Shown: positions 1 to 12,770, counted from the first letter of the stretch. The stretch: DNA of 64,000 nucleotides from Heterocephalus glaber (GCF_000247695.1 NW_004624795.1:12676870-12740869); one strand, 5' to 3'. Made by a program: numbers and translations. The notes: generated by a model not told the origin, from the letters alone.

Positions 1-126
1 GCTGAAGAGTAGCCGAATGCAATCCTGGTGGTGTGAGTGCCCTGCAGTAGCCTCTGGTTCCTACAGGATGCTGCTGCTGACCACAGCCATGGTCATGACA
101 GTAAAGAATACAGCGGTCTTGATGAC

Positions 127-210
127 TTTTTTTTTTTGTACCGGGGATCGAACTCAGGTCCTTGTGCCTGCACAGCAGGCAGTGAAACCACTGAGCTAAA
201 TCCCCAGCCC
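127..210 (-). mobile_element. ID-type SINE, antisense
   Basis: The T-tract followed by a GTACCGGGGATCGAAC box-B complement and a CTGAGCTAAATCCC box-A complement is the reverse complement of the window's common ID-type SINE. A direct repeat TTGATGACTTTTT occurs on both sides (about 119 and 211), which is a good target-site duplication. Confidence 0.9.
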
Positions 211-1030
211 TTGATGACTTTTTTGGCACAAAATGCAGTGCATTAGGGTCTTATGCACAGAAGTATGTCTTCAGTGGGAGGTTGTGCAGATGTAACATAA
301 AGTCCAGGTATATGAGGAAAGCATCATGCCTGTGCATTCCAGCCTGGCCTCGCTAAAGGGAGCTTTCCTCCCTACAGAGTCCACCTCCAGCCTTGACTCA
401 GTCACGACAGTCTTCCGTGCCGACCCAGAGCCCCTGTCCACGCCGAGCCTCAGCATCTCTGGCTTGCCAGTCACCCTGTTTCCCCACCTAAGCCTCCCTT
501 TTCTGATGACCATTTTCGTACTCAGCCTGCCGTCTCTGGCCCTCGAGGTGCTTCCTTCAACAGGACTTGACATTTGCTCTGAGACTCTCAACCCACAGAC
601 CTTGCTTTGGTCATCTCATCACTGTCACAGGCAACTCCAGAGGACTTCAAATGTGGCATCGTTTTCCTCCCCGAAGTAAATATTACCAAGGACTGAGAGC
701 TAGCTCATTATCTTAGTTGTACGGATAGGCGGCACCCAAAAATGGTAAAAACCAGAAAAGCATAATCACTGGTTGACCAGACTTTTCACAATGGACACTT
801 GTGAAAAACAACCAGAAAAGCCAGAGCGGCCATGTAGACTGGTCCTAGCTGACTGGATATCTTGATTTGGAATGTTATCAGAATGCTCTGCTCATGGACT
901 TTCTTTACTATGTTTGGCTTTTGCACTGTTTGTGAATTAAGCTTCATTTAACTTTATTCCCACTTGTGACACAGTGGTGCGTATAAATATCCTTTTGTCT
1001 ACAACTTCTGGGATATGGATAAGATGGTGC
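211..1030. other. Unassigned non-coding sequence
   Basis: No exon, known repeat or RNA gene was recognised. The short open frames here have no recognisable protein similarity. A possible ancient repeat lies around 700-960 (two AACCAGAAAAGC words about 60 bp apart), but its family is not clear. Confidence 0.4.
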
Positions 1031-1039
1031 TCATGTAGA

Positions 1040-1220
1040 CAGGCCAGGCACTGTCCTGGGAACGCTCTGAGGGACATACAGTTATCACCCCCATTTCACA
1101 GATGGGGTGGAGGAGGATGAGGGAAGTTGTGGTATTTGACCAGGGCACACCACTGAGAAGTAATAGAACCAGCTCTCTCTGATGCCAAGATATAGGCTCT
1201 TAACTACAAGGTTATACTAC
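1040..1220 (+). repeat. MIR-type ancient SINE
   Basis: The order of elements matches the MIR 3' half: a 'CCCATTTCACAGATGGGG' core, a 'gaccagggcacacc' stretch, a cluster like 'gaaccag', then 'ggctcttaactacaaggttatactacctcc'-like text (broken here by divergence). It is old and diverged. Confidence 0.7.
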
Positions 1221-1369
1221 CTCCCACAAGAGAAAAGAATATTTTATTTAACAAGAATTATACACTGTCTCTTATCCCAGAGCAAATCAGATGAGTCATT
1301 TAAGCCCTCTGGCCTTTTTTCTTTACTTGGAAATGAGGGTGTTTGATGTGTAGCTTATAATAATAGGGG

Positions 1370-1560
1370 AAACAATGAGAAAAACAGATATCTAACAATC
1401 AGAAAATGGAAAAATAAATGGCAATATATCCCCTTAGTATATTAGCAACCATTAAAAATAAATTTTGCAAAGAGTTTCATAACATTTAAATGTGTTCATA
1501 TATCAAAATAATTGAATGAAACAAGATACAAAATTACATAAAAGGTATTGTATTATTATA
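1370..1560 (+). repeat. Ancient L1 (L1M-like) 3' fragment
   Basis: An AT-rich stretch with 'aataaatggcaatatat', 'cattaaaaataaattttgc' and 'catataaaag'-like phrases resembles the 3' part of old mammalian L1M elements. No open frame survives and the boundaries are uncertain. Confidence 0.45.
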
Positions 1561-1579
1561 GCTATTTAAAATATCATGA

Positions 1580-1800
1580 AATCAGGGCCATTGATGTGTG
1601 CCTATTATCCCCGCTCTTCGGGAGGCTGAGGCTGGGGCATCACAAGTTCAAAGCCAGCCTGAGCAATTTAGTGATATCTTGCCTCCAAATAAAAAATAAA
1701 AACAACTGGGGAGGGCCGGGGATTTAGCTCAGTGGTTTCGCTGCCTGCTGCACAAGTGCAAGGACCCAAGTTCGATCCCCAGTACCAAAAAAAAAAAAAA
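1580..1800 (+). mobile_element. B1 SINE followed by ID SINE
   Basis: 1580-1700 is a diverged B1 body (GGGAGGCTGAGGC core, 'caaagccagcctgagcaa', then an A-rich linker). 1713-1800 is a complete ID-type SINE with A box TTTAGCTCAGTGG, B box GTTCGATCCC and a 14-A tail. The ID part belongs to the young local subfamily, so it probably landed in the A-rich tail of the B1. Confidence 0.85.
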
Positions 1801-2424
1801 CTACATCCATTTATTATTTCTCATATGTAAGTTAGTGACTTAAAACAGCAAATATTAATCACAATTCTATTTGCTGACAGTGTTTCTTCTCTGGCTTTGT
1901 CCGGGTTCACTCAGGTAACTACTGTCAGTGGGAAGGTCGGCCACGTGGGAAGGCCCAAGAGGAACTCCTTTACACAGTTAGTATTGGTGTTGGACAGTGC
2001 AGGCCTTTCTTCTGTTAGGGTTCAGATCAAAAATGTCTCCCCAAAGTCTCCTGGGTCCAGAGGCAGGGCTTTTAGAAGGTCACTGGATCGTGGGGGCGCT
2101 GTATTCATCTGTGGATTAATCCAGTCATGAGTCCAGGGCTAACTGTGCTCTTAGGAGATGGGGCCTGGACAGAAAAGGTGAGACCCTGAGCTCTTTGGGC
2201 CTCAGCAACCCATAAAAGATTATGGAAATCATGCCTTTCAGGGGGAGGAAGGAGGCGGAGAGAAGAGATTCCTAGAAGGAGGAGACCTAAGGGCAAAAGG
2301 AAAAAGAGGAACCTGGCTCTCCAAAGACCACTGACACTGCCCAGTTCTAACAGCTAGACCACTGCGGAAAACACAACTTGAGGACATGTGTCCAAGGTAA
2401 GCTCTCTTAAAACTGCAAAGCACG

Positions 2425-2512
2425 GGCCAGGGATTTAGCTCAGTGGTACTGCCCCAGCCCCAAAAGCCCAAGATCCTGAGTTCGATCCATGGTATAGAAA
2501 ATACAAAAAAAA
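2425..2512 (+). mobile_element. ID-type SINE
   Basis: GGATTTAGCTCAGTGGT (box A) and GAGTTCGATCC (box B) are present, with an A-rich tail. The anticodon-loop region is altered by a C-rich/A-rich change. Confidence 0.85.
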
Positions 2513-2765
2513 CAAACAAAGAGCTACTCTCTCCCAGTAAAAACCACCTATCCTCTGACAACTGGCTTCTTTGGGGCTGTGAGTTCTTTTTCACTAGCCC
2601 CTCCACCCTGAGGAGTGTGCCTTTGTAAGAAAGCTATGCTTTCCCTTCCAAAAGCACAAAAACAAACAAATTAACAAAACTCTACTATATCTACTGCAAC
2701 TAGATGTTAAAATAGTATTCTTGTCTCAGTGTCTCTCCTGAGGCCCCAAAGTGGAGAATAATAGG

Positions 2766-3163
2766 TGTATTCGTCCATTAGCAAAAGACCTGAGGTTGGG
2801 TAACTTTGTAAAGACAGGAGGTTTATTTTGGCTCTTGTTTCTGGTGGTCCCGGGTGTAGGGGCCCCATCTGGAGATGGTTTTCTTGATGGCAAAGCCCTG
2901 AAAAAGCACAGAACCTCATATGGCAAGAGATAAGGAAAGTGTGTGTTTGCCTTCTGCTTTCTCTCTCTCTTCTTACAAAGCCACTAGCAATCAATCATGG
3001 GGGTCCCACCCTGCTGACCTTATCCAGTCCTAATCACCTCCAAAGGCCCCCCTCTAAAGACCATAGTTGGGTTGTTTCCACTCTCTTAATATTTCACGAT
3101 GGCAATTAAATCTCAGCACATGAACCCTTGAGGGACACACGCACCCATTTCCAAGCCACAGCA
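2766..3163 (-). mobile_element. Solo MaLR-type LTR (MST/MLT-like)
   Basis: The sequence begins TGTATTCGTCC and ends CCACAGCA. It is flanked by the perfect 5-bp direct repeat ATAGG (2761-2765 and 3164-3168), the duplication length typical of ERVL/MaLR elements. Read on the minus strand it has the MaLR order: TG start, 'GATTTAATTGCCATCGTG', 'AGGTGATTAGGACTGG', CA end. No internal retroviral sequence was seen, so it is a solo LTR with no coding capacity. Confidence 0.8.
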
Positions 3164-3168
3164 ATAGG

Positions 3169-6100
3169 TGCAGAGTAAGGCAGGACGAGAGTCAGGACTT
3201 CCTGTTCAGTCACCATTCAAAACATCATTGACTCCAGTCTGTCTTTCCAAGAGAAGGCTGTGAGCACATGAACCAGGGTGAAGAGTCTAGAGTAAGAATT
3301 CAACAAGACAGAGACAGCTGCCAAATGCAAGGGCTGGGGGCACCTAGAAGGACCCACGCGAGAACTTGAGCGACGCCCCTTGGATGAGAAGACTGCAGAG
3401 AGGCAAGTGACCCAGGCAGGGCAGCCTGCAGGGAGGGCAGGGGTGGGAAGGGCTGCAGTGCAAGGGTTGGTGATGAGGATATAGGTGCATTTCCCGGGGA
3501 TGGGACACAGGCTTCCCCTGCTATGGATCCGATGCAGACGCCATAGAAGCAGAAGAGCAGAGTGCTGTAAATGAGTGGTCGTGTAGAGCCTGCTGGAGGA
3601 ACCACCATCCCAGTCATGGGGTGAGAGGCAGAGGCATCCTTGGTGTCACTGCAAAGAACACCCGCAGGAGAAATACACCCAGACCACGTGAGGTGACAGT
3701 GCTTCCTGTCACCATGACTCTGCCAGCCCTTTAAGCCTGTTTCCTATCCTTCCCCCACCTTGTATGAGGCAGGGGCAGCCGAACCAAGAAGGGGTGGAAG
3801 ACCAGGGAAGCAAGAGAGAAAACAGACAGAGCTGACCACATGCCTGCGCACTCAGGCCAAGCTTGGGGAGTGGGAGGTTATAAAGTGCCCAAGAGTTGGA
3901 TGGGAGCCTGGCACTTGGCATTTTATTACCTGAAGAAACAAGACTCTTAATTAATACCTGGGAGCATCCAAAAAGGCAGACAAGAGAGAAAGGGATCCAC
4001 AGAGCCAGCATGCAGTGATGCAGGGGGTGCTATAGTTGCTTTCTGCCAAGCCCTGGTCTCTCAGTCACCTGCTTACTCTCTCTTTCCCAGTTTTTATATT
4101 GAATTGGCATGACTTATACAGAGAGTGAAAAATAAAGTCTATTTCTAAAAAGAAAGAAAAGAGCCGTGTGCTTTAAATTTCCAAGTTTTAAGATTGATGA
4201 AGAAGTGTCCTGACAGGAATCTGGATCGACCAGGAGAGAAAGGAAACAAGGTGTTCTCTTGGGAATCAGGGAGTGGGTTTCTTCAAGGCTCTGTGTCTAA
4301 ATAGGACTACAGAGTTCAGCAAAAACAAGGTAAGTGACAAGCTCTACCATACCTCAGCAATGCTAGGCAGTCAGATCCAGGTATCTCGCCCCAGCAGAGC
4401 TCTTCTGGCAATTTTAGACAGGCAAAGCTGCAATTTCAGAGTATCCCTCTAGCATAAACACATTCTTTCCTGCAAGTCCTTGGGAAATGAACACTCAGCC
4501 AGCTCCCAGATTGCAGGGAGGAAACCTCAGGGAGAGAATTGCTTGCAGCCTTTCTTCACAGACAGCCCAAGAGAGCCGAGATCACCTGACTTCAAGGCAA
4601 GGTCTCAGAGGCCGTGTTTCATATCTAGAGAAAGAAAATAGTTCTATTGTTTTAAAGAACTGGCAAGCTGATGCTATGAAGGAGAAAAAAATAGATAAGC
4701 AACACGGTGCCCTCTGAATCATTTGGGTGTTTTAGGCATGGATTTTATCCTTGAAAATAGAGGGAGACTGAAACCATCAGATCTGACCTGCCCAGCAGCC
4801 AGCCCCTGATAGTGTGTCTGTATTGATTGTGGAGGGAAAGAGCTATTGCGCAGATTGGTCTGAAGCCACTGGGCCTGAAGAGGTTCCCAAGGCCTGGCGA
4901 TTAGTGCATCTGAGGAAGAGCAGGCTGGGTCCTGGCTGATTGGGGTCTGGTAGACGGAAACAGCCCCATCCCCAACTCCACTCATGAAAGAGACCCCACC
5001 CTAGTGCTGACTGAGCTGGAGGAGGCCTGCGCCTCCTTGACCTTTACTCCCTTTCTGGGCCACCTGTTAGCAGCTGGTTGTTCAGTGTGGCCTGCTTCCA
5101 GCCTCAACTTTACTCTCAATTTGGGAGGATAAGGAGGTGGACTTTCTGTAGGATGATGCTCCCATTCGAGATAAGGGGAAATAAGCATTCAGCCTCCCAC
5201 AGCCCAGGCTGGTGTCAGGACGGGGGTGGGAGCTGATCACATGCAAGATGAGGAGAGACGTTCACCAAGAAATGCTTCTGCTGTCAGACCCTGCTGGGGA
5301 ACCTCAGTGGACATCTTTCCTGCCAGTGGCCAGAAGTCCAGGCGCAGGGGTGACAGGGCAGCTCTCTCAGATACCAGCCTCTCACCAGAGACTGCTGCCC
5401 ACCAGCACCTCAGCCTCTCTGGCCCTCCTTCCAACCAGCTCTCAGTGCTCCTGAGTGCTATTTACCTTCCTAGGTCACAGTCAGTTCTCTCTGAGAACAT
5501 GCTGAAACTACATTTCCCAGCCTCCCTTGCAGTTAATAGGGGCCATGAACTCAGAGGTTCTTGAAAGAATGGGAATGGAAACAACGGGTGCCATGTCTAA
5601 GCCTGAGCCTTGAGCATGTGGCTGTGTCTTCTCTAGGTTCTGACCCCTTCCCTGTGGCTGGAGCCACTGCAGCCCAGCCCTAGCCTTGTAGACAACATCA
5701 AGGCTTGGTGGAAGGAGCTTGGGTCCCTAGGTGACTGGGTAGAAAGCTTGCCTTAAACAGTTATGTTACAGAGAAATAAGCTCCTATATCACACAAACCT
5801 TTCAGTGATTGGTGGGTCTCTTAGTTACAGCAGCCAATCCAACTGGTACTTCTAACCAATGCCCCTAGTGCTCATGGCCCGAAAATACTGCTGTCCTTAC
5901 CTGGTCCACAGACTCCAGGGAGATAGGGCCAGGAAAAGGTTTCTTGGAGGCAAAACCCACAACATAGAAAGGCATTCTCTCTCAGACATAACCTAAATGA
6001 GAACAGAGGCCGAGGAGACAAGCCCCAAACCCTTCTCACTTCTCCTCCCTCTCTTAATTCTATTCCCATTTGTAAGCTAAACCCTGTCATTCTGTCTTCC

Positions 6101-7840
6101 TTAATGGCTAGTTTCTATTCTGGTCCTTTCTTCACCCTATTATCTTTTGCAATATTCAAGAGCACTGGCGATGAAGGGGTAAGCTGCTCCCTTAGACTGC
6201 CTGTCCCTTCTCTATCTTTTTAAATATTTCAGTTGCTCCCAATCCTTATTTTTGCATTTCAATTTCCTGTGGTACAGTAAATTTATCTTGGTCACTCAAT
6301 CACATTTTCCCCAGCTCTCCCCCCACCCCTTATCTTTCCTGCTCCGGGCTGACTGAAAATACCTACATTATCTTTGCAGCCAATATGCCGACTGGAAGAA
6401 AATCTACAGATTGTCTTGATAGGGAGTCCTCCGAGGGAAAACTTGGAAATGCTGCACTTGTCAGGACAAGGGTAAAGTGTGAGGCTGAGTCGCTGACTTT
6501 CTTTCAAGGTTAACTTCACAGGGCTGGCCTCTTACAAAGGCACTGGTGAGGATTGGCCTCCTCTTTCTTTCAGTTTAGTATCAGACCTCCCCCTGCATCT
6601 TTGTCCTCCCCTGTGATGGTTTTACTTCTCACCCTATCCCCTCACCTGGCCTCAGGCAGACTCGACTTCCCACTTGTGCCACCAGCACGCTCTCGTGGAG
6701 ATCAGAGCATAAAGACAATGGCAGATAGAAATCTAATCTTTGTCAGGACAACAGCCAGATTCTGGGCCCAAACTCTTAAGTGGCAGACCTCACCAGCGAC
6801 AGGTGCATTCACCGTCTTGGCTACTTCCTGGGAAAATACATGGATATCCCTCCACTGATCTACCAGCTGGCTTCATTTCCACCAAACCATAGTCACATTC
6901 TGGGTGACTATGCAATCAGTACAGTGGGCCAGGGGAAGGAGGGAGACTGCAGATGGCTCTTAAGCAACCTCACTGATGGCTGAAGAGCCTGGACCACCTA
7001 CAACAGTGCTTTGTCTTGGGCTCATGCTGTATCATCTAATCTGTTCAGAAGCCATGATAACTTGGGGTCCTGGCCTTCAAAGAATGCAAGACTTCAACCT
7101 CTGCTCTTGCCCTTGTGCGGCCACTCCTCTGTACATTGGTAAGGAAAGTCCTTCTTTCCTCTCCTTTTGACTCATTTCTTCCCCTCCCCTTGAGTTCCAC
7201 TTCTGTTAAATCCCTGGCACATACTTCAATCCTTTCCTCTCCTTGCATTTGATGACTCTGGAATTAGGGATAGGGAAAGAGATGTATGTTTGGATCCTGC
7301 CTCTTCAAAAATCTCATGTGTGTTATAAGAGAGGCTCTGGTTTCTTCTCTGAGGCTTTAACACTTAGGAATTGCATTTATCTTCCTGTAAAGGAGACCTG
7401 TTTGATGTGGCCTAAACAAGATGGAGATTTATTTTCTCTCATCTTATAAAAAAGAAAGAAAGAAAAAGTCCAGAACAAGGCAACCCAGAGCTGATTTGGT
7501 AGCTCCCAGGATCCATCTATGCTTCTATTCCTCCATCCTCAGCACATGGTTTCCATCTACAAGAAGGTTTCATCATAGCTGCTGGAGCACCAGTCATCAT
7601 GCTTGCATTCCAAGCTGCAGGAAAAAGAAATAACCAAAGTGTTTCTATTTACATCTCATTGACCAAACCTAACTGCAAGGGAGACTGGAAACTAGTTTGT
7701 CACCTCAGAATATTGGTCAGGATCTTGACACTAAGGAAGAAGGTAGAATAGATATTGGGCAAGCAACAGACAGTGTCTGCCTCAGTGAGAAGTGGATGCA
7801 TTGTTGTCAGGTGCCATCAGTTCAAGCCCTGTGCTCCTCA
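3169..7840. other. Non-coding, repeat-poor stretch
   Basis: No exon with splice sites and no known gene was recognised. Open frames up to about 113 codons occur but none resembles a known protein. Sequence is mostly unique, with weak hints of old repeats that I cannot name. 4080-4160 contains an AATAAAG word after a T-rich stretch, not enough to call a transcript end. Confidence 0.4.
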
Positions 7841-7844
7841 TTCA

Positions 7845-8600
7845 CGATGGTCAGTTTCCCATTACTGTAACAAAACACCTGAGGCAATTACCTGATAAAA
7901 GAAAAGGGTCAGCTCACGATTTTGGAGGTTCCAGTGCATGATCAAGTAGATCCATTGCCTTGGGGCCTCTCGTAGGGGGTTCCAGGTGGTAATGGTGGCG
8001 AGCAGGTACCAGAACAAGGTACTCACATCATCAGCCAGAAAGCAAAGAGGGAAGGAAAAAGAGACTGAAGTCCCCAATCCCCTTGAAGGACAGGTCCCCA
8101 GTGATCTGAGGCCCTCTCGCTGGGCCCTACTTCTTAAAGTTTCTACCACCTCCCAACAGCACTGCCCCTAGGACCAAGCCTTTCACACTGTTATGGTTTA
8201 GATCTGGAGCATCCCCGCTAAACCACAAGTGCTCAAAGTGGGGCTCTGTGGAAAGTGAGTGGGTTATGGGGCTCTACAGCTGACTTGCTGTTAGGAGGTG
8301 AGGTCTGGTTAGAGGCAGGTCACAGGGGGACACAACCTGGAAGGTTATATGTTCCTCCCCACCTCCTCCCTTCTCCCTCTGCTCCCTGGCTGCCATGAGG
8401 TGAGCAGCTTTTCCTCCACCATGCCCTTCTGCCTTGCTGTTTCTGCTTTGGAGCCAGCCAACCAGGGACTAAAATGTGAGCCAAAAGAAACCTCTCCTCT
8501 TTTAAGTTGTGGGTGTGGCATATTTTGTCCTAGCAACGAGGCAAGTGAATTAGATATACGTGGACCTTTGAGGGGGACAGTCAACATCTAAACTATAGCA
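7845..8600 (-). mobile_element. MaLR-type LTR, split by a second LTR
   Basis: 7845-8188 matches the first part of an antisense MaLR LTR ('ccattactgtaacaaaacacctgaggc', interrupted here for length). About 8557-8600 holds its missing end ('tggacctttgagggggac... aaactatagca'). The two halves are separated by about 370 bp of another LTR, so this is the older, disrupted element. No coding sequence. Confidence 0.7.
8189..8556 (+). mobile_element. MaLR-type LTR nested in the previous one
   Basis: It begins TGTTATGGTTTAGATCTG, contains 'GGCTGCCATGAGGTGAGC' and 'GTGAGCCAAAAGAAACC', and ends near 'gcaagtgaattag'. This is the usual order of a rodent MaLR-class LTR on the plus strand. The exact right boundary and target duplication are not clear. 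Confidence 0.7.
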
Positions 8601-8725
8601 TCATCTATATAACAGGAGTAACTATAGTATGGATCTCACTGTCGGCAGTGCTGGGTGGATTATATAGGAATTCCCAATGCTCCGGTGCACGGTAAGTACT
8701 CAATAAATGCTGGATGTTGTTACTC
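8600..8725 (+). repeat. MIR/L2-type fragment
   Basis: The phrase 'gtaagtactcaataaatgct' at the 3' end is typical of old MIR/L2 3' ends. The 5' part is diverged. Confidence 0.55.
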
Positions 8726-9539
8726 TTTTGTCTGAGTTGGCATTATTTTTATCCCTGACTGATATGCACCTTGCTCTGAGGAAGACTCATGCTTGGGGTC
8801 AGCTGAGGGTAGAGGCAAAAAGTGCCTTTCTTTAATTTCCCACTCCCAGGGCCCAAAAGACTCATGTCATATTGGAATGTCCCTTCATGTTGCTCCTCTG
8901 CCTCGATCCACTGGAAGGGCAGAGCTGCAGAGAACATGGAGGAGGCAATGCAGAATGCCACCCGCATGTCCTCACTCTTCTCAAGCCCGAGTCCAGGACT
9001 GAACACAGCAGCCCTCCTCCCCACGCACTGTCAAGGCTCACTGCACATAGCCCCATTCCAGGGGCTTGAGGCATCCACTTGGCCCTTAACCCAAGGAATT
9101 CAGCTTCAGCCCAGAACAGAAGCCCACAAACCAAAGTCTGCAGACTGAATCCAGCCTGGAGCACAGCCATACTCGTGTGTCTGCATATCGCCATGGCTGC
9201 TTTTGTACTGCAACAGCAGATTTAGTAGTTGCAGTACACACAGCCCGCGGAGTATAACACTCTTACCACCTGGCTCTTTACAGAAAGTTTGCCAACCTCT
9301 GCTCTCAGAGGAGAAAAAGAACACATTTTTAAAAAATATCAGCAGGCCCATGCAATCGAATACTACACATTGTAAAGAGAAGGAGTAAAAGGTGCCAGCT
9401 AGCAGTAGGCATCTACCGGACAGGAGGAGTAAGTGTATGAGAACATGATCAGGGACAGCTCTAGCCTGACCTGTAACACTTGTTTCAGATGAAGAGTAGA
9501 CTCAGCAGTTAGAAACTGATTTTAAAACAGTATGTTGAT

Positions 9540-9960
9540 TGCTGGACAGACTGTGACATGTTTCACACTCTTATAGATTCCCAATAAAATATAATTAATA
9601 AAACCCTTTTGGAAAGCACTTTGGAAAAATATATTAGCAGCCTTAAACATGGTCCCCATAACTCCACTTCTGGGAATGCATCCTAAGGCAATAAACTAAA
9701 ATGTCAAAAACTTTCAGGCACAAAGATGTCCGTTGTGATAGGGCTTAGAGGAGCAAAAAGCTACAACCACTTAGACAGTCAGTCATATAGGAGTAAAATG
9801 AATTACGCTACCTCTGTAGGGTTTAATGTTATATAGTAGTTAAAATGATGCTCACAAAGTTTAATAATAATTTGGGAAAATACTGAATGAACAAAAAAAG
9901 AAACAAAGTTATGTATAGTTTCATTATGGTTGTATTTAAAAAATTAACATTTCAACCAGA
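9540..9960 (+). repeat. Ancient L1 (L1M-like) 3' fragment
   Basis: Phrases such as 'actccacttctgggaatgca', 'caaagatgtccgttgtgat' and 'atgaattacgctacctctgt' follow the order of the ORF2 end and 3' region of old L1M elements. No frame is open. Confidence 0.7.
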
Positions 9961-10126
9961 ACTCACACAAATGTCAGATTAGTTACCTTTGGAAGAATAG
10001 TAATTCCTGTCTCTCTTTTTTTATATACTCATATTCCCTGTGTATATTTCTTTCTAGAATGTGGTTTTACTTCCTTAATGGAGGATGTGTGTATCACCTT
10101 GAACTTTAAAGGCTTTTGAAGAGTCC

Positions 10127-10438
10127 TGTTGTGGAATGGATGTTTGAGTCCCCACCAAATTCATATATTGAAATCCTCACCCCCAATGTGCTGGTAGCAG
10201 AAGCCAAGGCTTTGGAAGGTGGCTGAATCATGAGGGTGGGGCCCTTGTGAACCACACCCCAGAAAGGAGGATATAGTGAGAAACTGGCTGTCTATAAATG
10301 AAGAAGCCTGCATTCCTGAGACACTGAACCTGCCAGTGCCTTGGACTTCTCAGCCTCCAGAACTGTGAGAGATTTCTGTTGTTTAAAAGTCACCCAGTCT
10401 GTGATCCACTGTTCTAGCAGCCCGAACAGACTAAGACA
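10127..10438 (+). mobile_element. MaLR-type LTR (MLT1/MST-like)
   Basis: It begins TGTTGTGGAATGGATG and ends 'CCCGAACAGACTAAGACA'. In between are 'CAAATTCATATATTGAAATCC', a GAGGGTGGGGCCCTTGTG block and 'CAGCCTCCAGAACTGTGAG', the characteristic MaLR order. Flanking duplications are not obvious. No internal retroviral region is present. Confidence 0.8.
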
Positions 10439-11484
10439 GGGGCCAAGTGGATCAGCGACTCCATGACAACAGAACAGGAGGGGAGAGAAAATCGCCTCAT
10501 TTCTGCAGTCAGGAAAGCCAAGGCAAGGGGAAGGAGACAGTTACAGGTTGGAAGCATGCTGGGTCCTCGGCCCAAACAGATGCTGCCTTCCCCCCAGCAT
10601 GGCACAGTCCTCCGGTGCTGTCTTCTCCCCAACCTGCAGATCAAGGTTTCTGCTTCCTGTGGCTGGGACTGAGCTCCTCTCAGAGCTCAATGCGGGGAGG
10701 CGGGAGGAGGTGTCAAGGACTGAGAGGAAGCCTGCGGGAGGGTGGAGTTTGTGCATTCTTGGGTCACTGGTATCACTACCTGCTGACCGGTTTCCTCTGG
10801 TTCAGACCTTCCCCTTAGTTCTGACATCTCCAGGCACACTTTGTTCTCTCTTGAGCTGCAACAATATTTGCTTGGGCTCCTCTTTCATATCTTTAAAAAG
10901 ACAAGAAAATAATATCAAAGGTAGGTGAACTGATCAGGCAGGGTCTTAGGAGGACTCTAAGACAGCAGGTCGGCCTCCCTCTGGGAAACCACTTGAAAGC
11001 AGCTACAGATGGGCCCTTTCTCTGAACCTCAGCCCCTGGGCACAGGGGTCAGAGAGAACAGACCTCAAAGCCTGGCCTCACCGTCACTTAGCTCTGACCT
11101 TAGACAAAACGATGACACTCTCGGAGCCCCATTTGCTTCGTTCATAGATTAAGCTAAAGGGGTGATCTTCCAATGAGTGCTGCTGAAAATATCAGAAATA
11201 ACTTTTGAATATGATGCAATGATTGGCACACAGTGAATCCTCAAAACGGTCATTCTTATTTACAAAATTGTATTTTCTGGGCACCCTGATGATGTGAGTA
11301 ACCTGAAATCCAACACTCATCTAGAAAAGATGGATCCCGAGTTCTTTTTCTAGAATTGGATGCACTCAGCCTTCAAGGAGCAACTCAAATGCAACCCCAC
11401 CTTGCCTCAGTGTGGCCCTTCCTGGCCATGCAGGATGGAAGCAGCTCCTCTCACTACTGGACCAGGAAAGAATCATACATTTAG
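10439..11484. other. Non-coding unique sequence
   Basis: No exon or repeat was recognised. Two overlapping open frames of about 125 codons at 10447-10928 have no recognisable domains and lie beside an LTR; I regard them as chance. Confidence 0.4.
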
Positions 11485-11649
11485 CTGGGCATGACAATGC
11501 TCACCTATAATCCTAGCACTCTGAGAGGCTGAGGCAAGAGGATCAAAAGTTCTAGCCCGGCCTGGATATCTTAGAACCTGTCTCAAAAATTTTTTTAAAG
11601 AGCCTGGGAATGTAGATCAGTGTGGAGGCACTGAGTTTATTCCCCAGTA

Positions 11650-11650
<1 letters not shown>
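11485..11650 (+). mobile_element. B1-dID dimeric SINE
   Basis: A diverged B1 left arm (AGCTGGGCATGACAATGC start, GAGAGGCTGAGGC core) is followed by an A/T-rich linker and an ID-like right arm ('agcctgggaatgtagatcag', 'gagtttattcccc'). Its 3' end runs into a CA repeat. Confidence 0.8.
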
Positions 11651-11651
<1 letters not shown>

Positions 11652-11690
<39 letters not shown>

Positions 11691-11702
11691 CACACACACA
11701 CA
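11652..11702 (+). repeat. (CA)n microsatellite
   Basis: About 24 CA units with one TG interruption at 11699, grown out of the tail of the preceding SINE. Confidence 0.95.
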
Positions 11703-12770
11703 ATGCGTTTGATAATTCATCAGAAAGGAACCTGCCTGTAACATTTCTTCCACAGTCATTGAAACCATCACTTGTGCAATTCCCTGATACTAAACTTCTC
11801 CTGAATTTGGCTCTCATCTCTTCAACTAGATGACAGGCCCCCGAGGGCTCTGTTTCTTGCATTCATTCATGGGTGATTGAAACTTGCGGCACCTTTGATC
11901 TTTGTGTTTGTTTAGGCAAACAGCAAGCAGGGCTCTTGGCTGGTGCAGGGTGGAGAAGCTGTAACTCTAAATGCAAAGGATCAGCTCTGAGACTGGTGCC
12001 TTGGAAGGGGAGGTGGAGTGCAAAGAATCTACAGCAGGAGGGGGCTTGCGACACCCCACAACTGCCGGCTCCCCTGCTTCTGAACACATCACTGGGCTGG
12101 GGTTAAGGCAGAGCCCGTGCTTCCAAGTCCAGGACCAGCTTTTTTTCTGGGGCAAAACCAGGACACTGGTTGCTTCCTGCCACCCACAGTGACCTCTGGG
12201 AGTCCCAGGTAGTGGCCACCCAGAGGAAGCCAGACTTAATCAGGAAGTATGGGGGCTGCCAGCGGAGCACAGCATCCACACAGCCAAGCTGAATCTGGAA
12301 TCTCTTAACAAGACAGAGCTCCTGGTTCCTCCTCTCACACATCCTTGCTCTTAGAGATGGGGAGACTGCAGCCTGAGCACTCCCAGCAGGAGCAGCTGTG
12401 TCCCTGCTCAGCCCTCTGTGGCCTGGGGCGCTTCCAGTCAGGACAGCCACAGTCACAGGCAGACAGCTGTGGAGGCTCCAGGACTCAGGCACCCAGCACA
12501 TGGCTTCCTTTCGATTCCTGTGCTCTGTGGGGATGGTTGTGCCTCCCCCAGGCCCCAGAGCAGCAAATGGCTAGTGATGTCCTAACAGAAGGGGCCAGGG
12601 AGGGCAGGGATGGATTAACAACCCCTGATTTCCTCCTCACTCTGCTTCAAAGCCTCTAGATGGGCTTCCCTTTCTTGGTAGCACCCCTGCAGGTGCAGCG
12701 ATCTGCTTTTCCAAGGAGAAATACATGCATATAGTTCATTCAGTGGTTCTAAACATTGGGAACTTAGGAG

